Shown: positions 46,746 through 64,000 of the stretch, in pieces
Numbering within the stretch: the stretch's first letter is position 1
How the letters are laid out: each line of letters starts with the position of its first letter
Source: Trema orientale
Taxonomy: Eukaryota; Streptophyta; Magnoliopsida; Rosales; Cannabaceae
Length of the DNA stretch: 64,000 nt
Reading direction: 5' to 3'
Assembly: GCA_002914845.1 (NCBI GenBank)
Contig: JXTC01000044.1
Coordinates: 708,300 to 772,299, forward strand
Program-made: the position numbers and the translations under genes
The notes under the pieces: model-generated
What the model saw: the letters and a program-made list of their open reading frames with translations, nothing else
What the model was told of the DNA's origin: nothing
Databases searched by the model: none

Positions 46746-48627
46746 GAGTTTTTTTTTTTTTTTTTTTTTTCCTTTTTTGAACACTACTTTGATGCTTAAT
46801 TATTTCATTTTTTTTTTGTTGGATATGTATCTTATGTTAATAACAATTGATTCATCAATATAATTATAGGGAAATTCTAGTATAGTAAAATTTTTTGCCA
46901 TAACATATATCTTACCACACAATAACACATCTATAAATAGAGTAATTATCTGTAAATGGAGTAATTATGGATTTAATGGTTTTTTTCAAAAAAAAAAAAA
47001 AAAAGAAATTGTCTCTTCCCTACGCCGTTTCATGTTCTTCTCATTCTCTCTTAGATTTCCATCCTCTTAAGAGTCAAAAGTTTCTCACCTGTGGCTGCCA
47101 AAGAGCATTTTTAATGTCTTTGGAAAGTTAAAGATTTTAAAAATATAAAATCGAGTCTATGTCCAAAACTTGTTCCTTGGCCAGCATATCACTGCTAATG
47201 GCGATTTATGAGAGAGGAACTTCCTTAATATGGCATTATTTTCTTTTTGAACTCTATTAAAAAAAAATCTATAAACAAAAACTCCATATATAAAGCATCC
47301 AATGTTTGCAGGAAAAAAATAATACAAATTCCAAGGTCAAAGAGAAAAGGGGTGAATGTGCAAAAACAGTGAAAGAGATGAACAATGCCAGAAAATAGCC
47401 TCTGTTTGTTTGCAGAGAAAAAAATAATATAAACCTTAGAATCAAAGAGAAAATGGGAGAATACGAAAACCAAAACGAGACGAACGAAGTTGGGAAATAG
47501 CAAAGAATACAAAGAAAAATGAGAAAGAGAGAGAGAGCAAAACAAGATCTTTTTTTTTTTTTTAGAAGGAGTAGATCGTGCTTTCATCTAAGTTTGTTTG
47601 TTTTTTTTTTTTTTATCGGCTTTAGGCAATGCCACATAATAAAACCAAGTGTAAACCAACACATGGAAACAAGCTTTATCTTTAACAACTAACAACCATT
47701 GATTTTGATCCAATGGGTAAAAAAACCCCTCCTACGAGTAAGATGATTTTTGCCGCTCCTACACTAGAAGTCCCTTACAATTATAATATTCAGTAACAAT
47801 TTTCGAAACAAGTAGTTTTTATTTATTTATTTATTTATTTTTTATTTTTTCTCCCTTTAAAATAGTTTTGAAAGTTTATTAAAATAGTTATTATAAGTAC
47901 GTATCTAGAAAGTGTCAAGATATATAATACTTTTTCTTTATTTTTGTTTCTTTCCATTTCCTTTTCCTGGATAGATTCTACAGAGCTCCAAACATAAGGA
48001 TTAGAGAGGCCCAAAGCATGAGCTTTATTAATTTTCGTTACTAACCAAACACAGAAATAATTTGCAAGACTTAGAAAGACAGGAAAATAGGAATATAATT
48101 AGGATAACTTTACCAATATATCATTAATTTTCGAAAATTAGCGGCAAATATTGGGAGAAAATTCAGTAAGTCAGCATCTTTGCCTCAAGTTCCTTCTAGT
48201 TACCAACTGCAAAGCAAACCGATCGAAACCATAGGAATAAATAAATATTTACCTCCCTTGGCCCTTGCCTTGCCTTCCTCCCTTTCCTTGCCACCAAAGC
48301 CTTCCTAATTAAGAAGGCCAATAGAACAACATTAATGGTGATCAATCTTACTATAATAGCTTTAGGAAACAAAAGCTCCAAGAAGCAAGCAGGCTTATAA
48401 AGGGCAGGCTAAACTTGAACAAATGCATTACACTTACTTAACTCTAGAAATAATTTATCACACGACATGAAATACACTCTCCAATTAAAGTTCTTATTGA
48501 AACATTGTAATGAAAAGGAAACACATTATCTTATGCTTATTGTAGAAGAAAAAGAAAATGAATAATGATGCTGTTTATTAAAAACTATTTAGTTTAGGGC
48601 AGATATAAGCAAATGAAGAGGTAATGG
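46746..48627. other. Intergenic region between F-box gene and PDS
   Basis: After the F-box 3' UTR (long T run at 46748-46771) the sequence is AT-rich with several T and A runs and a (TTTA)n run near 47819-47845. No gene is supported: the frames here are low-complexity. Confidence 0.5.
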
Positions 48628-48809
48628 TGCATTTGGTATAAAATTTGAATCTTATTCTACAAATCCAGAAATAGCTTTCATGTAGAAAGTTGGAAGGATA
48701 AAATACATTTATCCTAAAAACTTTCTACACGAAAGTTATTTATATTTTCTACATGAAAGCTATTTTTGGATTTGTAGAATAGGATTCGAATCCTATACCA
48801 AATGCGCAA
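48628..48809. mobile_element. ~180-bp hairpin MITE
   Basis: The ends are TGCATTTGGTAT and ATACCAAATGCGCA. About 65 bases on each side are inverted copies sharing ATTCTACAAATCC, ATAGCTTTCATGTAGAAA and ACTTTCTAC. Nearly the whole element folds back. The flanks do not give a clear TSD, so its superfamily is open. Confidence 0.75.
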
Positions 48810-49557
48810 TCTTCACTAGCTTAGTAAAACTCGCTTAAAAGGATAGCAAATTATAAAATTTACGCAACTAATATATTTAAATATGTAAATATCCGTTTTT
48901 TAGTTGCTCGAATTGTGTAGCATATCGTCATATGTCCAAAATATTGGAAGTTTTAATTTTACTTATCAATTCACTAAATTTTTAACAAATACTCTGAAAT
49001 TATGACACCTATAAATTTTTAATTGTTTGCTAGTCATTTGAGATATAAAATTAAAACTTTTAATAATTTGAGCCTACTAATGATTTGAGATATAAAATTG
49101 AAACTTTTAATTTGAGCCTACTAAGACAATTCTATATAAAGTGTAGTTGAGCCCAAATGTGATTAAAGAAACCCAAAATAAAATGCTAAAACTTGAAGGC
49201 TGTCCGGCGCTAAGAGGAGCTCAACACTTGGGACTCCATTTTTGTCTCGACTCGTTTCACCGTTTATAACAGAATATCCTCAACGGTGACCGTTGATCCA
49301 ACCCAATCTCCCAAGTTGGCGAACGGCTTAAACGTCACTCCCACTAAACGACAACAAAACCCCAAAACGGTAACTCACCCAACCCACTTCCGCTCCCACT
49401 CCTCCCACCTCCATATGTGTTCCCACCACAGCCACCACTTTCTATTCCGCACTCACACTCTTTCTTCTTCTTCTTCTTCCGCCATTGGAATTCAATCCAG
49501 AGTTCCAGTGGAAATTCATCGCTGTAATTGAATATTGACCCCTTTCTGTTCGACGAA
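48810..49557 (+). promoter_or_regulatory. PDS upstream region and 5' leader
   Basis: The left part is AT-rich, with a tandem duplication of about 48 bp near 49032-49122 (GAGATATAAAATTnAAACTTT twice). From about 49200 the composition becomes C/T-rich, and a TTC run at about 49461-49480 lies 80-100 bases before the PDS start, as is common in leaders of photosynthesis-related genes. No clear TATA box stands out. Confidence 0.45.
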
Positions 49558-57503
<7,946 letters not shown>

Positions 57504-59096
57504 CGAGAATCCTTGGGGCGGACTTTGCAGCTACAGTGGAGCATAATCTTAGAACGGGTTACTGCTTGTAAATTATTGTTCTTTCGAGTGTCAATGAGCT
57601 TCTCAAGGCAATATAATTGGAGAGACAAGGTTTTTTAGCACTTTGATCGTGCTCATCTTCAAGGAAGCATTTTCATTAGCTATACCTTGTTTTGCTGATA
57701 AAGCGTCATTTTTCTGTAAGTGTACAGTCGTATGTCAGCTTTAGAGGAAGCTGACACACTTCTTTTTGTATTCTTTGTGTTTGTCCTCGAGTACAATTGT
57801 CATAATACACTTGATAAAGTGCATACAGAATTTGAGAAAAAAACTTCACAGCTGAAGATGTAAGTGTAAATTATAACGAGACCTCTTCAATTAGAAGATT
57901 TGGAAAGAAGCCGCCTACATTTTGTTAAATGTTAATATGTTGTTTGGATTCGACTGTTTTCTCGTACCAGCGAGTAGAACAATTTCGGTAACATTTGGTT
58001 TGATCTTGGAAGTATGTGTTTGAGAAATGTTAGAAGTCAGAAGAGTCCCCTCATAATGGTCCTATTGAGGTTTGCCTAGTCTTTTTGGAATGAATTTCAC
58101 CAGGCAATCTACCGAGAGCAAATTTTATTTATCCCACGATGGATGGGGTCAATTTTTATTCCATTAAGTTAGCGTACTCACAAAATCGACTGTCACGTGT
58201 TGATTCATCTCAATAGGGAATACACCATTCTTAAATTGAACGATGTATAGTTTGCTTATCTAAGCTGAACAAACAATTTTTAGGCCCAAAAAAAAAAAAA
58301 AAAAGAAAAAGGAAGGGCTGAGAAACGTGAGATCCTTTATTACCTTCGGATTAGCTGATTACTAATTGTACCTTAGAGCTTGCTTAACAACATTCATGCT
58401 TCTTTATTTTATGTTTTAAAAGTAAATTAAATGGTAAAGAGTATGATAAACTTCAGTTCCAAAATTTCACCTCCCTCATACCTCTGTTCTCTAGGACTTG
58501 CATTCTCTTATTATTGTGTATGCTTGTGTGTGTGAGAATAATAGTGCATTTGTTTAACAGTGTCAGACAGCCTATGATGCTAAAATACTAGTTGAATTGC
58601 CAGCTATCATCAGATTACATGTTGGAGTGTGGAGTCTATATAGCTAAACTTCATTACTCCTTTATTGGACTTTGATATATACATAGGGCTAACCAGGAAT
58701 GTTCTTTTAGCAAGTGTCATTGTAAGTGAAACCTCTCATACAATGTACCCTGTGCCATTACTCTAGCTGTCCCACCTTATAAAACCACTCATGAATCATG
58801 ACCATGAAAAGCCATATCCTTTTCCTTGAAATATCATAAGTCATATTACATCATCGTAATTACAAGGAATCTGAAGCTCACTTAAAGAAATCATTCAAAT
58901 TGGCCCTCGTTTTCTCAAACTTCTTCCATATTCACTCCCTCACTTGAAAAGCAAGTAATCTTTTTTCTTTTTCTCCTTTTTAGTAAAATCAACCCAAGTT
59001 ACATCTTTTCAAGCAAACCCCATGCATCTTTCCCATATCCCAATGCTGAACGAAACGTATCTGAGATTTCATGCCCAAGAAAGAAACCAATTCAAG
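57504..59096. other. PDS 3' flank and intergenic DNA
   Basis: The first 300-350 bases are the probable PDS 3' UTR. The remainder has no frame with similarity. An A run lies near 58285-58304. Confidence 0.5.
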
Positions 59097-59104
59097 TATA
59101 TAAA
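59097..59104 (+). promoter_or_regulatory. TATA box of the DVL/RTFL gene
   Basis: TATATAAA lies 116 bases upstream of the ATG at 59220. A start site about 30 bases downstream would leave a leader of about 85-90 bases with no earlier ATG in its final part. Confidence 0.6.
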
Positions 59105-59219
59105 TTCATGAACTCCTCACTCAAGACTCAAGAGACTCAAGTCTAGCCATATACATAGCTCTTAGTTAGTGAGCTTCTTCTTTAGAGTTTTCAAATTAGC
59201 TAGCTTTGTGTAAGCAAGC

Positions 59220-59387
59220 ATGGCCGAAATCCAGCTTCAAAAAAGGAGTTTCACCAACACAAAGAGAAAGGGAAATGGCTTCTCAAGAAAGTGTGCAACT
59301 TTGGTTAAGGAACAACGAGCTAGGATTTACGTTCTTCGTCGCTGCGCCACCATGTTACTCTGCTGGTACATTCATGGAGATGAGTAG
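59220..59387 (+). CDS. DVL/ROTUNDIFOLIA-like small peptide
   Basis: An intronless 55-aa frame. Residues 23-42 read RKCATLVKEQRARIYVLRRC and continue ATMLLCW, which is the conserved RTF domain of the DEVIL/ROTUNDIFOLIA family (typically a CxxLVKEQRARFYI and RRCxxMLxCW pattern). The basic N-terminal half (KRSFTNTKRKGNG) is variable, as in the family. Members are plasma-membrane-associated peptides that limit cell proliferation along organ axes; overexpression in Arabidopsis gives short organs. The real frame is ATGGCC; an overlapping longer frame from 59206 in another phase reads through the same bases and is not similar to anything. A TATA box upstream and no neighbours with a related function. 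It would be missed by length-filtered gene finders. Confidence 0.9.
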   Translation: MAEIQLQKRSFTNTKRKGNGFSRKCATLVKEQRARIYVLRRCATMLLCWYIHGDE

Positions 59388-61532
59388 GCCATACATACAT
59401 ACATACCTATAACTATATGCATACATATATTCATATATGAATATACTTATACATAAAATCATAAAGGGAAAAAAAATTGGAATGAAGATTTTCCACTGCA
59501 CTGGTCTTCCGGAGTTTGGTTTTATGGACAGCAGCACTAGTGTGGTGGCTTTACTAATTTGTACTTCTTCACAATGTGTGTCCCTTCTGTTTTTTGACCT
59601 CATTTGGCGCATTTGTTCCAAAGGGTTTTTAAAGGGCATGCAATGCAAAGAAGTTTCTTGCCACCACATATACATATATCTTATATGCATGCATGCATAC
59701 ATATAATAAATATGTATGTATACATATTATATGTTTATGTGTATTATGAATTTGTATATGCTTGCTTTTTAACCAAGCCAGGAATGTCGTGGTGGTGGAG
59801 TGCTACAGACGAAGCACACGCATTGTATTTATTATCCTAGAAGCCGGCTCGTGAGATGAATTGCGGGGTCACGTGATATTGAACCTGTTAAACAATTTGG
59901 AGAGCTTGTACGTACAATGGATAATTTGTTCTTTGTTGAATTGGCTTTTTTTTTTTTTTTTCACTTAAGAAAGTTTGAAGCAACGTAAGAACTACCACTA
60001 TTTTTTTTTTTTTTTTCAATGGACGACCGGTTCTCCTCATGGGGTCCTGGTCTAGTTTTCTGAGGTGCTCTCGCAGCAGTTCAATGTATTTCTTGTAATA
60101 AGTTTAAGGTTTGTGGACAATAACATTTCCACCAGTGTTTTTAGCCTAATTGTGTACTTTGCTTTTTGTTTTTTGTTTTTTTTTTTTTTGTTTTTTGTTT
60201 TTAATTTTTTTTATATAAATTATCAATACAAATTTTATAGTTAGGTGTCAATTATGATGGCAACCAAGCTATTTCATATTGTTAATGAAAATTTTGATTT
60301 TCGTTATGTATAATGTTTGTGGTCCATATCATCGATGTATCATAGTAAATGTATACTGGTCCTCCTAATCACTTTGAAAAAGGTTTCTATCTTTACCTTT
60401 TTACCATTTCCTTACTCATCCTTTAAAACAACCGTACATTAAGAAAGATTGAGCTTAACAATTTTAAGGGTTTAAAGACCAAAATAAAAAATCGTAAAAT
60501 TAAAGGACTATAATAAGGGGCAATTTTTAGGGTTTTTTTTTCAACAAAAAAATTAAAAAAAAAAACTCAAGCCGTAATTGCCTAATTCCTTAGCAGATTG
60601 GATGGTTCTTTAGTAAGCGATTTTGGGTGCTATTGTCCGATTACATCATTCATAGAATTAAAATTAAGTTTATTGTTTTTCTTTTTTTGGGGTCGAAATT
60701 CGAATCCACATCACAAAATAAACTAAACTCTAAACACATAAAATATTAAGAAAACTAATTCATTCCATAATAGAAGTTATTTGTTTATATAATTCTTAAT
60801 TCACTAAAAAGTCTTTCATAGAAAAATCACAATATTAGCAATTGAGTTTTATAGTTCATCTCATGGTAAAGTCTTATAACTAATGGTGTTCATAATTAAA
60901 ACTTCACAATACTTGTCATTACATAAATAAAACTCCAAACAAGTATGTTCGCAAAATTCAGGTAATCTTTTTGTTTTCTAACTTGGTCATTGGTAAGTTG
61001 AAACCATTCCAAAAACCGATAAGAATATCCATCACTAATTTTGCGGAGTCATTTACTTTCTATTGTTACTAGTATATATGAGTAGTGTGTTGGTATATGA
61101 ATAGAATTAAACTTATTGCAAATAAAATAATCATATGCACGTTTGGGATACCGATAGCATTATTCTAATTCTAATAGTATTAATGTTGGAGGTATATTGT
61201 GACGAAGTGGGTTTGCTTAAATGATAAGAGCACCTACTACTTAGAATTAGATCATTAGTTAAGCTGGAGGTATATTTATTTACCACTCTATTGTGACTTA
61301 AATATTGAGAAGACTTAAATATTGGAAAGAAAAGAAGATGAGAGAACAAAAATGATAGATAAAAGGGTTGATTATTATTTTATAAGAAGAGAAATGCACA
61401 TTTTTTTAATGTCCAAGTAGTGAGACGAGAATGTAACCAATGTGCAAAAAAAGAGTGGATTTGGATTGGCGAGATGCATAACCAAAATGATGATTCAGCG
61501 AAAAAGAAAAAGAAAAAAAGAAAAAAGAAAAA
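59388..61532. other. Intergenic region with simple repeats
   Basis: The beginning has ATAC/ATGC simple repeats (59391-59460, 59665-59760) that create spurious frames. The remainder is AT-rich with long T runs (59948-59962, 60001-60016, 60180-60190) and nothing recognisable. Confidence 0.5.
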
Positions 61533-61682
61533 GTGATGAGAACAATAAGAGTGACACATGCACAGGTGAGTGTATGGGTGAGTAACAGAATTTGTGGGCT
61601 AAGAAATGACACGCCAATTCTAACAAAACAACACCAAAAAAGATTAACCAAACCATGTTATCCATTGCAGACAGACCCACGA

Positions 61683-62051
61683 ATGCTTACTCTTCTTTCT
61701 CGCCAAAACTGGACCCCGAAAATGCCCATCTTCACTGCAACACCTCCTCCTTCGCTGGGTTCAGTCCCAACCCACATTTCCTTTCTCTCCCACCTCTTAA
61801 CAGGCCCCGATGTCTCCTCCTCTTCTTCTTCTTGTTCTCTGCCAATCCCATACTCGAGTGTTTCAAAGGTTTCCCATAAATTTTTGGGGCGCAGAAGGCC
61901 TCTGGTGTGCGCCGCGAGTGAGGTCTCCTCCAAGGCTTTTGAACGTCCGGACAGAGAAGCTGGTCAAGCCGCCGCAGCCGCTAGAGCCCTTCAAGAAGCT
62001 GCAGCAGCCGCCGCCGCCGCCGCCTCGCCCGACGCCATTCGACTAGCTCGG
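61683..62051 (+). CDS. First exon of a probable plastid-targeted protein (partial)
   Basis: A 123-codon exon from ATG 61683 (alternative ATG at 61722) to a GT donor (CTCGG/GTGCGT). It starts with a Ser/Pro-rich, acid-poor stretch (SSSSSSCSLPIPYSS, then KFLGRRRPLVCAAS) that looks like a plastid transit peptide with a cleavage-type VCAA site. After this comes an Ala-rich amphipathic stretch (EAGQAAAAARALQ, then nine Ala). I do not recognise the family. Later exons are not identifiable in 62.1-64 kb and may lie beyond the window, or this may be a one-off exon with long introns. Confidence 0.55.
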
Positions 62052-63502
62052 GTGCGTTGTGTCTTTTTCGGTTATTATTCTAAACTCTGTTTCTGTTATC
62101 TGGCCAAAAATGGAATTAGTTTATACTATAGCTAGCTTCTATCTTTGGTTGAAGCATGTTATGAATTAAATGATGGGTTTTAATGGGTTTTTTCTTTTCT
62201 TAGATGTTAAAGCCAAAAATGTGAGTTATGAATTGAATTTAGCTGCTTTTGAAGGTGGAAGTAAGAAAAGAATGGAGTTTTTTTTTTTTTGACTGAGGTT
62301 ATCAAGAAGTTTCAGTCTAGTGTGACTTTGTGGTTTTGCTTTTTATTTTATTTTTATTTTTAATCTAATTAGTCTGAGCTGGTCTGATGCCCTATGAAAG
62401 AGCTAGTTTTTTCGTCTATCGTCAGATCTTTGGTGTTTTCTTTTTCTTCAGTATTTTTTGGGAGACATTGTCCTATATCTTTCTTTATTCCTTTTGTCTA
62501 TAGATCTTTTTTGAAAACAGTACAATGGGATATTTGGAATGACTTGCTCAGCTGTGTTCTAATTGTGAAGATCACATTTTCATGCATGTTATTGCAAGCA
62601 GAAGAAGGGGTGCTTGCGCTTCAATTTTTTGTCGAAAGTTAAATGTTTTAAAATATGATAATTTGGGTAAAACTTCAAATTTTGATGCTTGTATTTCTTC
62701 ATAAGTTGATAGAGAGATAATTGAGATCATTTGACTCTTGCAAAAAGAATATTTAACCAAAACTTCCATATGAAATGCCTTTGTCTCTCTTTTATCTGTT
62801 GAAATAATTTCGTAGCTAGAATAAAAGATGGTAAGAAAAGGGAAGTGATTTATTGTTAGAAAAGTGTTCTATGGTTAGTCTGAGTTCATTTATTTACTTT
62901 GTAATTTCTCGACAGTTATAGAGTTAGTTGAGCTAATACTTGGTTTCTGCTAAGAAGTAGAGGTCTGCTGATTGGAAGGCAGCAAGGAATTACAATGATG
63001 GTAGACTCATTTATGAGGGCAGGATTGAAGGTTTTAATAATGGAGGGTTGCTGGTTCGTTTCCGTACTTTAGTCGGTTTTCTCCCATTTCCACAGCTGAG
63101 CCCTTCACATTTTTGTATAGGTATTATTTTCTTGTTCGCTTTTGGTGTTACATATTCTATTTACTTTAATGGATTTTGATAGCTCCAGATGCGTCTATAG
63201 CATTAGGGCCATCCACAACAGTGGTCCCACGTAGGTTCCACTGTTAGGACATGCGTGATGGACGACTCTGATACTGACATATACACGTCAGTACGTAGCA
63301 GGCTTCATACTTTTATTTCATTCTTATTTTTTATTACGAATTTCATTTGAAAAAAAAAAAAAAAGCTTGGTCTGAATTAAGGAAGAAGTGAAGTTGATGT
63401 AGGGGCATCACTTGAATACAAGGATGAGGCTATGTGGCCTAGGCCTCGAAGAAGGCCTAGACCCATACGTAAGGATCTTCGAAAAAGGGCCTAAATTGGT
63501 AA
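62052..63502 (+). other. Presumed intron or downstream region of the 61683 gene
   Basis: I find no exon I can assign. Sequence near 63209-63300 starting GGGCCATCCACAACAGTGG just after TTA resembles a TIR-element start, but no partner end is present. Confidence 0.35.
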
Positions 63503-63756
63503 AGCCTGAAGAGCGCGCTTTTGGGCCTAATCCTGAGTGACTGGATTAGATTGCGCTTCCCCCAACATTTGCAACTTTTGGGATTATTGGTTGCCTCTGT
63601 TATATATTTACTTTTGGGATTATTGGTTGCCTCTGTTATATATTTTTTGGCATCGGAGCTGGAACACGTAGAGCCCGAAGAGTGCACTCTTGAGCCTAGT
63701 ACTGAGTGATTAATATGATTTGATTGCGCCTCTTCTAATAGATGCAACTTTTGGGA
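63503..63756 (+). repeat. Direct repeats, ~165-bp offset, with inner 36-bp tandem
   Basis: A block containing GAAGAGnGCnCTnTTGnGCC, TGAGTGA, TTGCGC and GCAACTTTTGGGATnATTGG occurs at 63507-63590 and again at about 63674-63756. The text CTTTTGGGATTATTGGTTGC followed by CTCTGTTATATATTT is tandemly doubled at about 63576-63645. No function is evident. Confidence 0.7.
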
Positions 63757-64000
63757 TGATTGGTTGCATATGCCCTACAACAGAAGTGTTGTATGCTCTC
63801 CATTGTTAATGCTTTTAGTGTCAATATATTTTTCAATGTACTTTGATCTGGTTTACAATCACTGGTTAACATTTTCAGTTTTTCAACAGTTACTTAAGAC
63901 AACAGCAGGTAGTAGCACTGAGAGTACTTTTTGTCAAATAGAATTAGCTTATGGAAAAATTTAAGTTGGTCCTCCTAATAACTTTTGAAAGGCTTTCTAT

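Noticed and set aside
59480-59820. Possible microRNA hairpin downstream of the DVL gene (CCACCAC and GTGGTGGTGG pairs)
   Set aside because: The pairing is short and no known mature microRNA matches; an intact fold-back could not be drawn.
59355-59840. Several frames of 78-115 codons on both strands
   Set aside because: They run through ATAC/ATGC simple repeats and have no similarity. The short DVL frame beside them is the real gene.

Overview
This is nuclear DNA from a flowering plant. It is AT-rich, its genes have many GT-AG introns, and it carries a 14-exon plastid phytoene desaturase gene, plant-only families (DVL/RTFL peptide, F-box/DUF295) and dense plant-type DNA transposons. The protein features fit a eudicot; I cannot resolve the species. 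Two N gaps (18842-18842+466 and 43214-43436) and two single Ns (3998, 51602) mark unfinished assembly.

Layout. 1-11.5 kb is gene-free: AT-rich sequence, several terminal-inverted-repeat (TIR) elements, a decayed PIF/Harbinger-associated Myb/SANT gene (8590-9476), and a small TIR-bounded element (9979-11042) holding an inverted copy of one exon and flanking introns of the TOP3B gene 16 kb away. 11499-25308 is one 13.8-kb Mutator-like element (MULE) with degenerate TIRs and an 8/9 target-site duplication. It carries a DUF1985-Ulp1 protease gene on + and a mudrA transposase on -, converging on a 2.7-kb array of the palindrome GGTTTACTAGTAAACC. Both genes have several in-frame stops. 25532-34733 is an intact 15-exon DNA/RNA topoisomerase 3-beta gene with a C-terminal RGG box; its start lies only about 220 bp from the MULE end.

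34.7-45.3 kb is a transposon nest: a hAT-like remnant, a 4-kb TIR element containing a second nested element that carries a fragment of an NDR1/HIN1-like (LEA_2) gene plus a LINE 3' remnant, a 360-bp MITE with a perfect 9-bp TSD, and a 2.2-kb MULE with a perfect 9-bp TSD and a 73-bp tandem array built on GGTTTCCAGGAAACC. 45375-46745 is an intronless F-box/DUF295 gene. 49558-57503 is the phytoene desaturase gene (PDS), with a SINE in intron 12. 59220-59387 is a 55-aa DVL/ROTUNDIFOLIA-like peptide gene that is easy to miss. A first exon of a probably plastid-targeted protein starts at 61683 and runs off the window.

The host genes are not an operon and do different jobs: nucleic-acid topology, ubiquitin-ligase substrate choice, carotenoid synthesis and peptide control of growth. 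The unusual content is the transposon layer: at least four elements with supportable 9-bp or 8-bp TSDs, gene-fragment capture from a neighbour and from an unseen donor, and two separate MULEs whose interiors hold arrays of palindromes sharing the same GGTTT/AAACC half-site.
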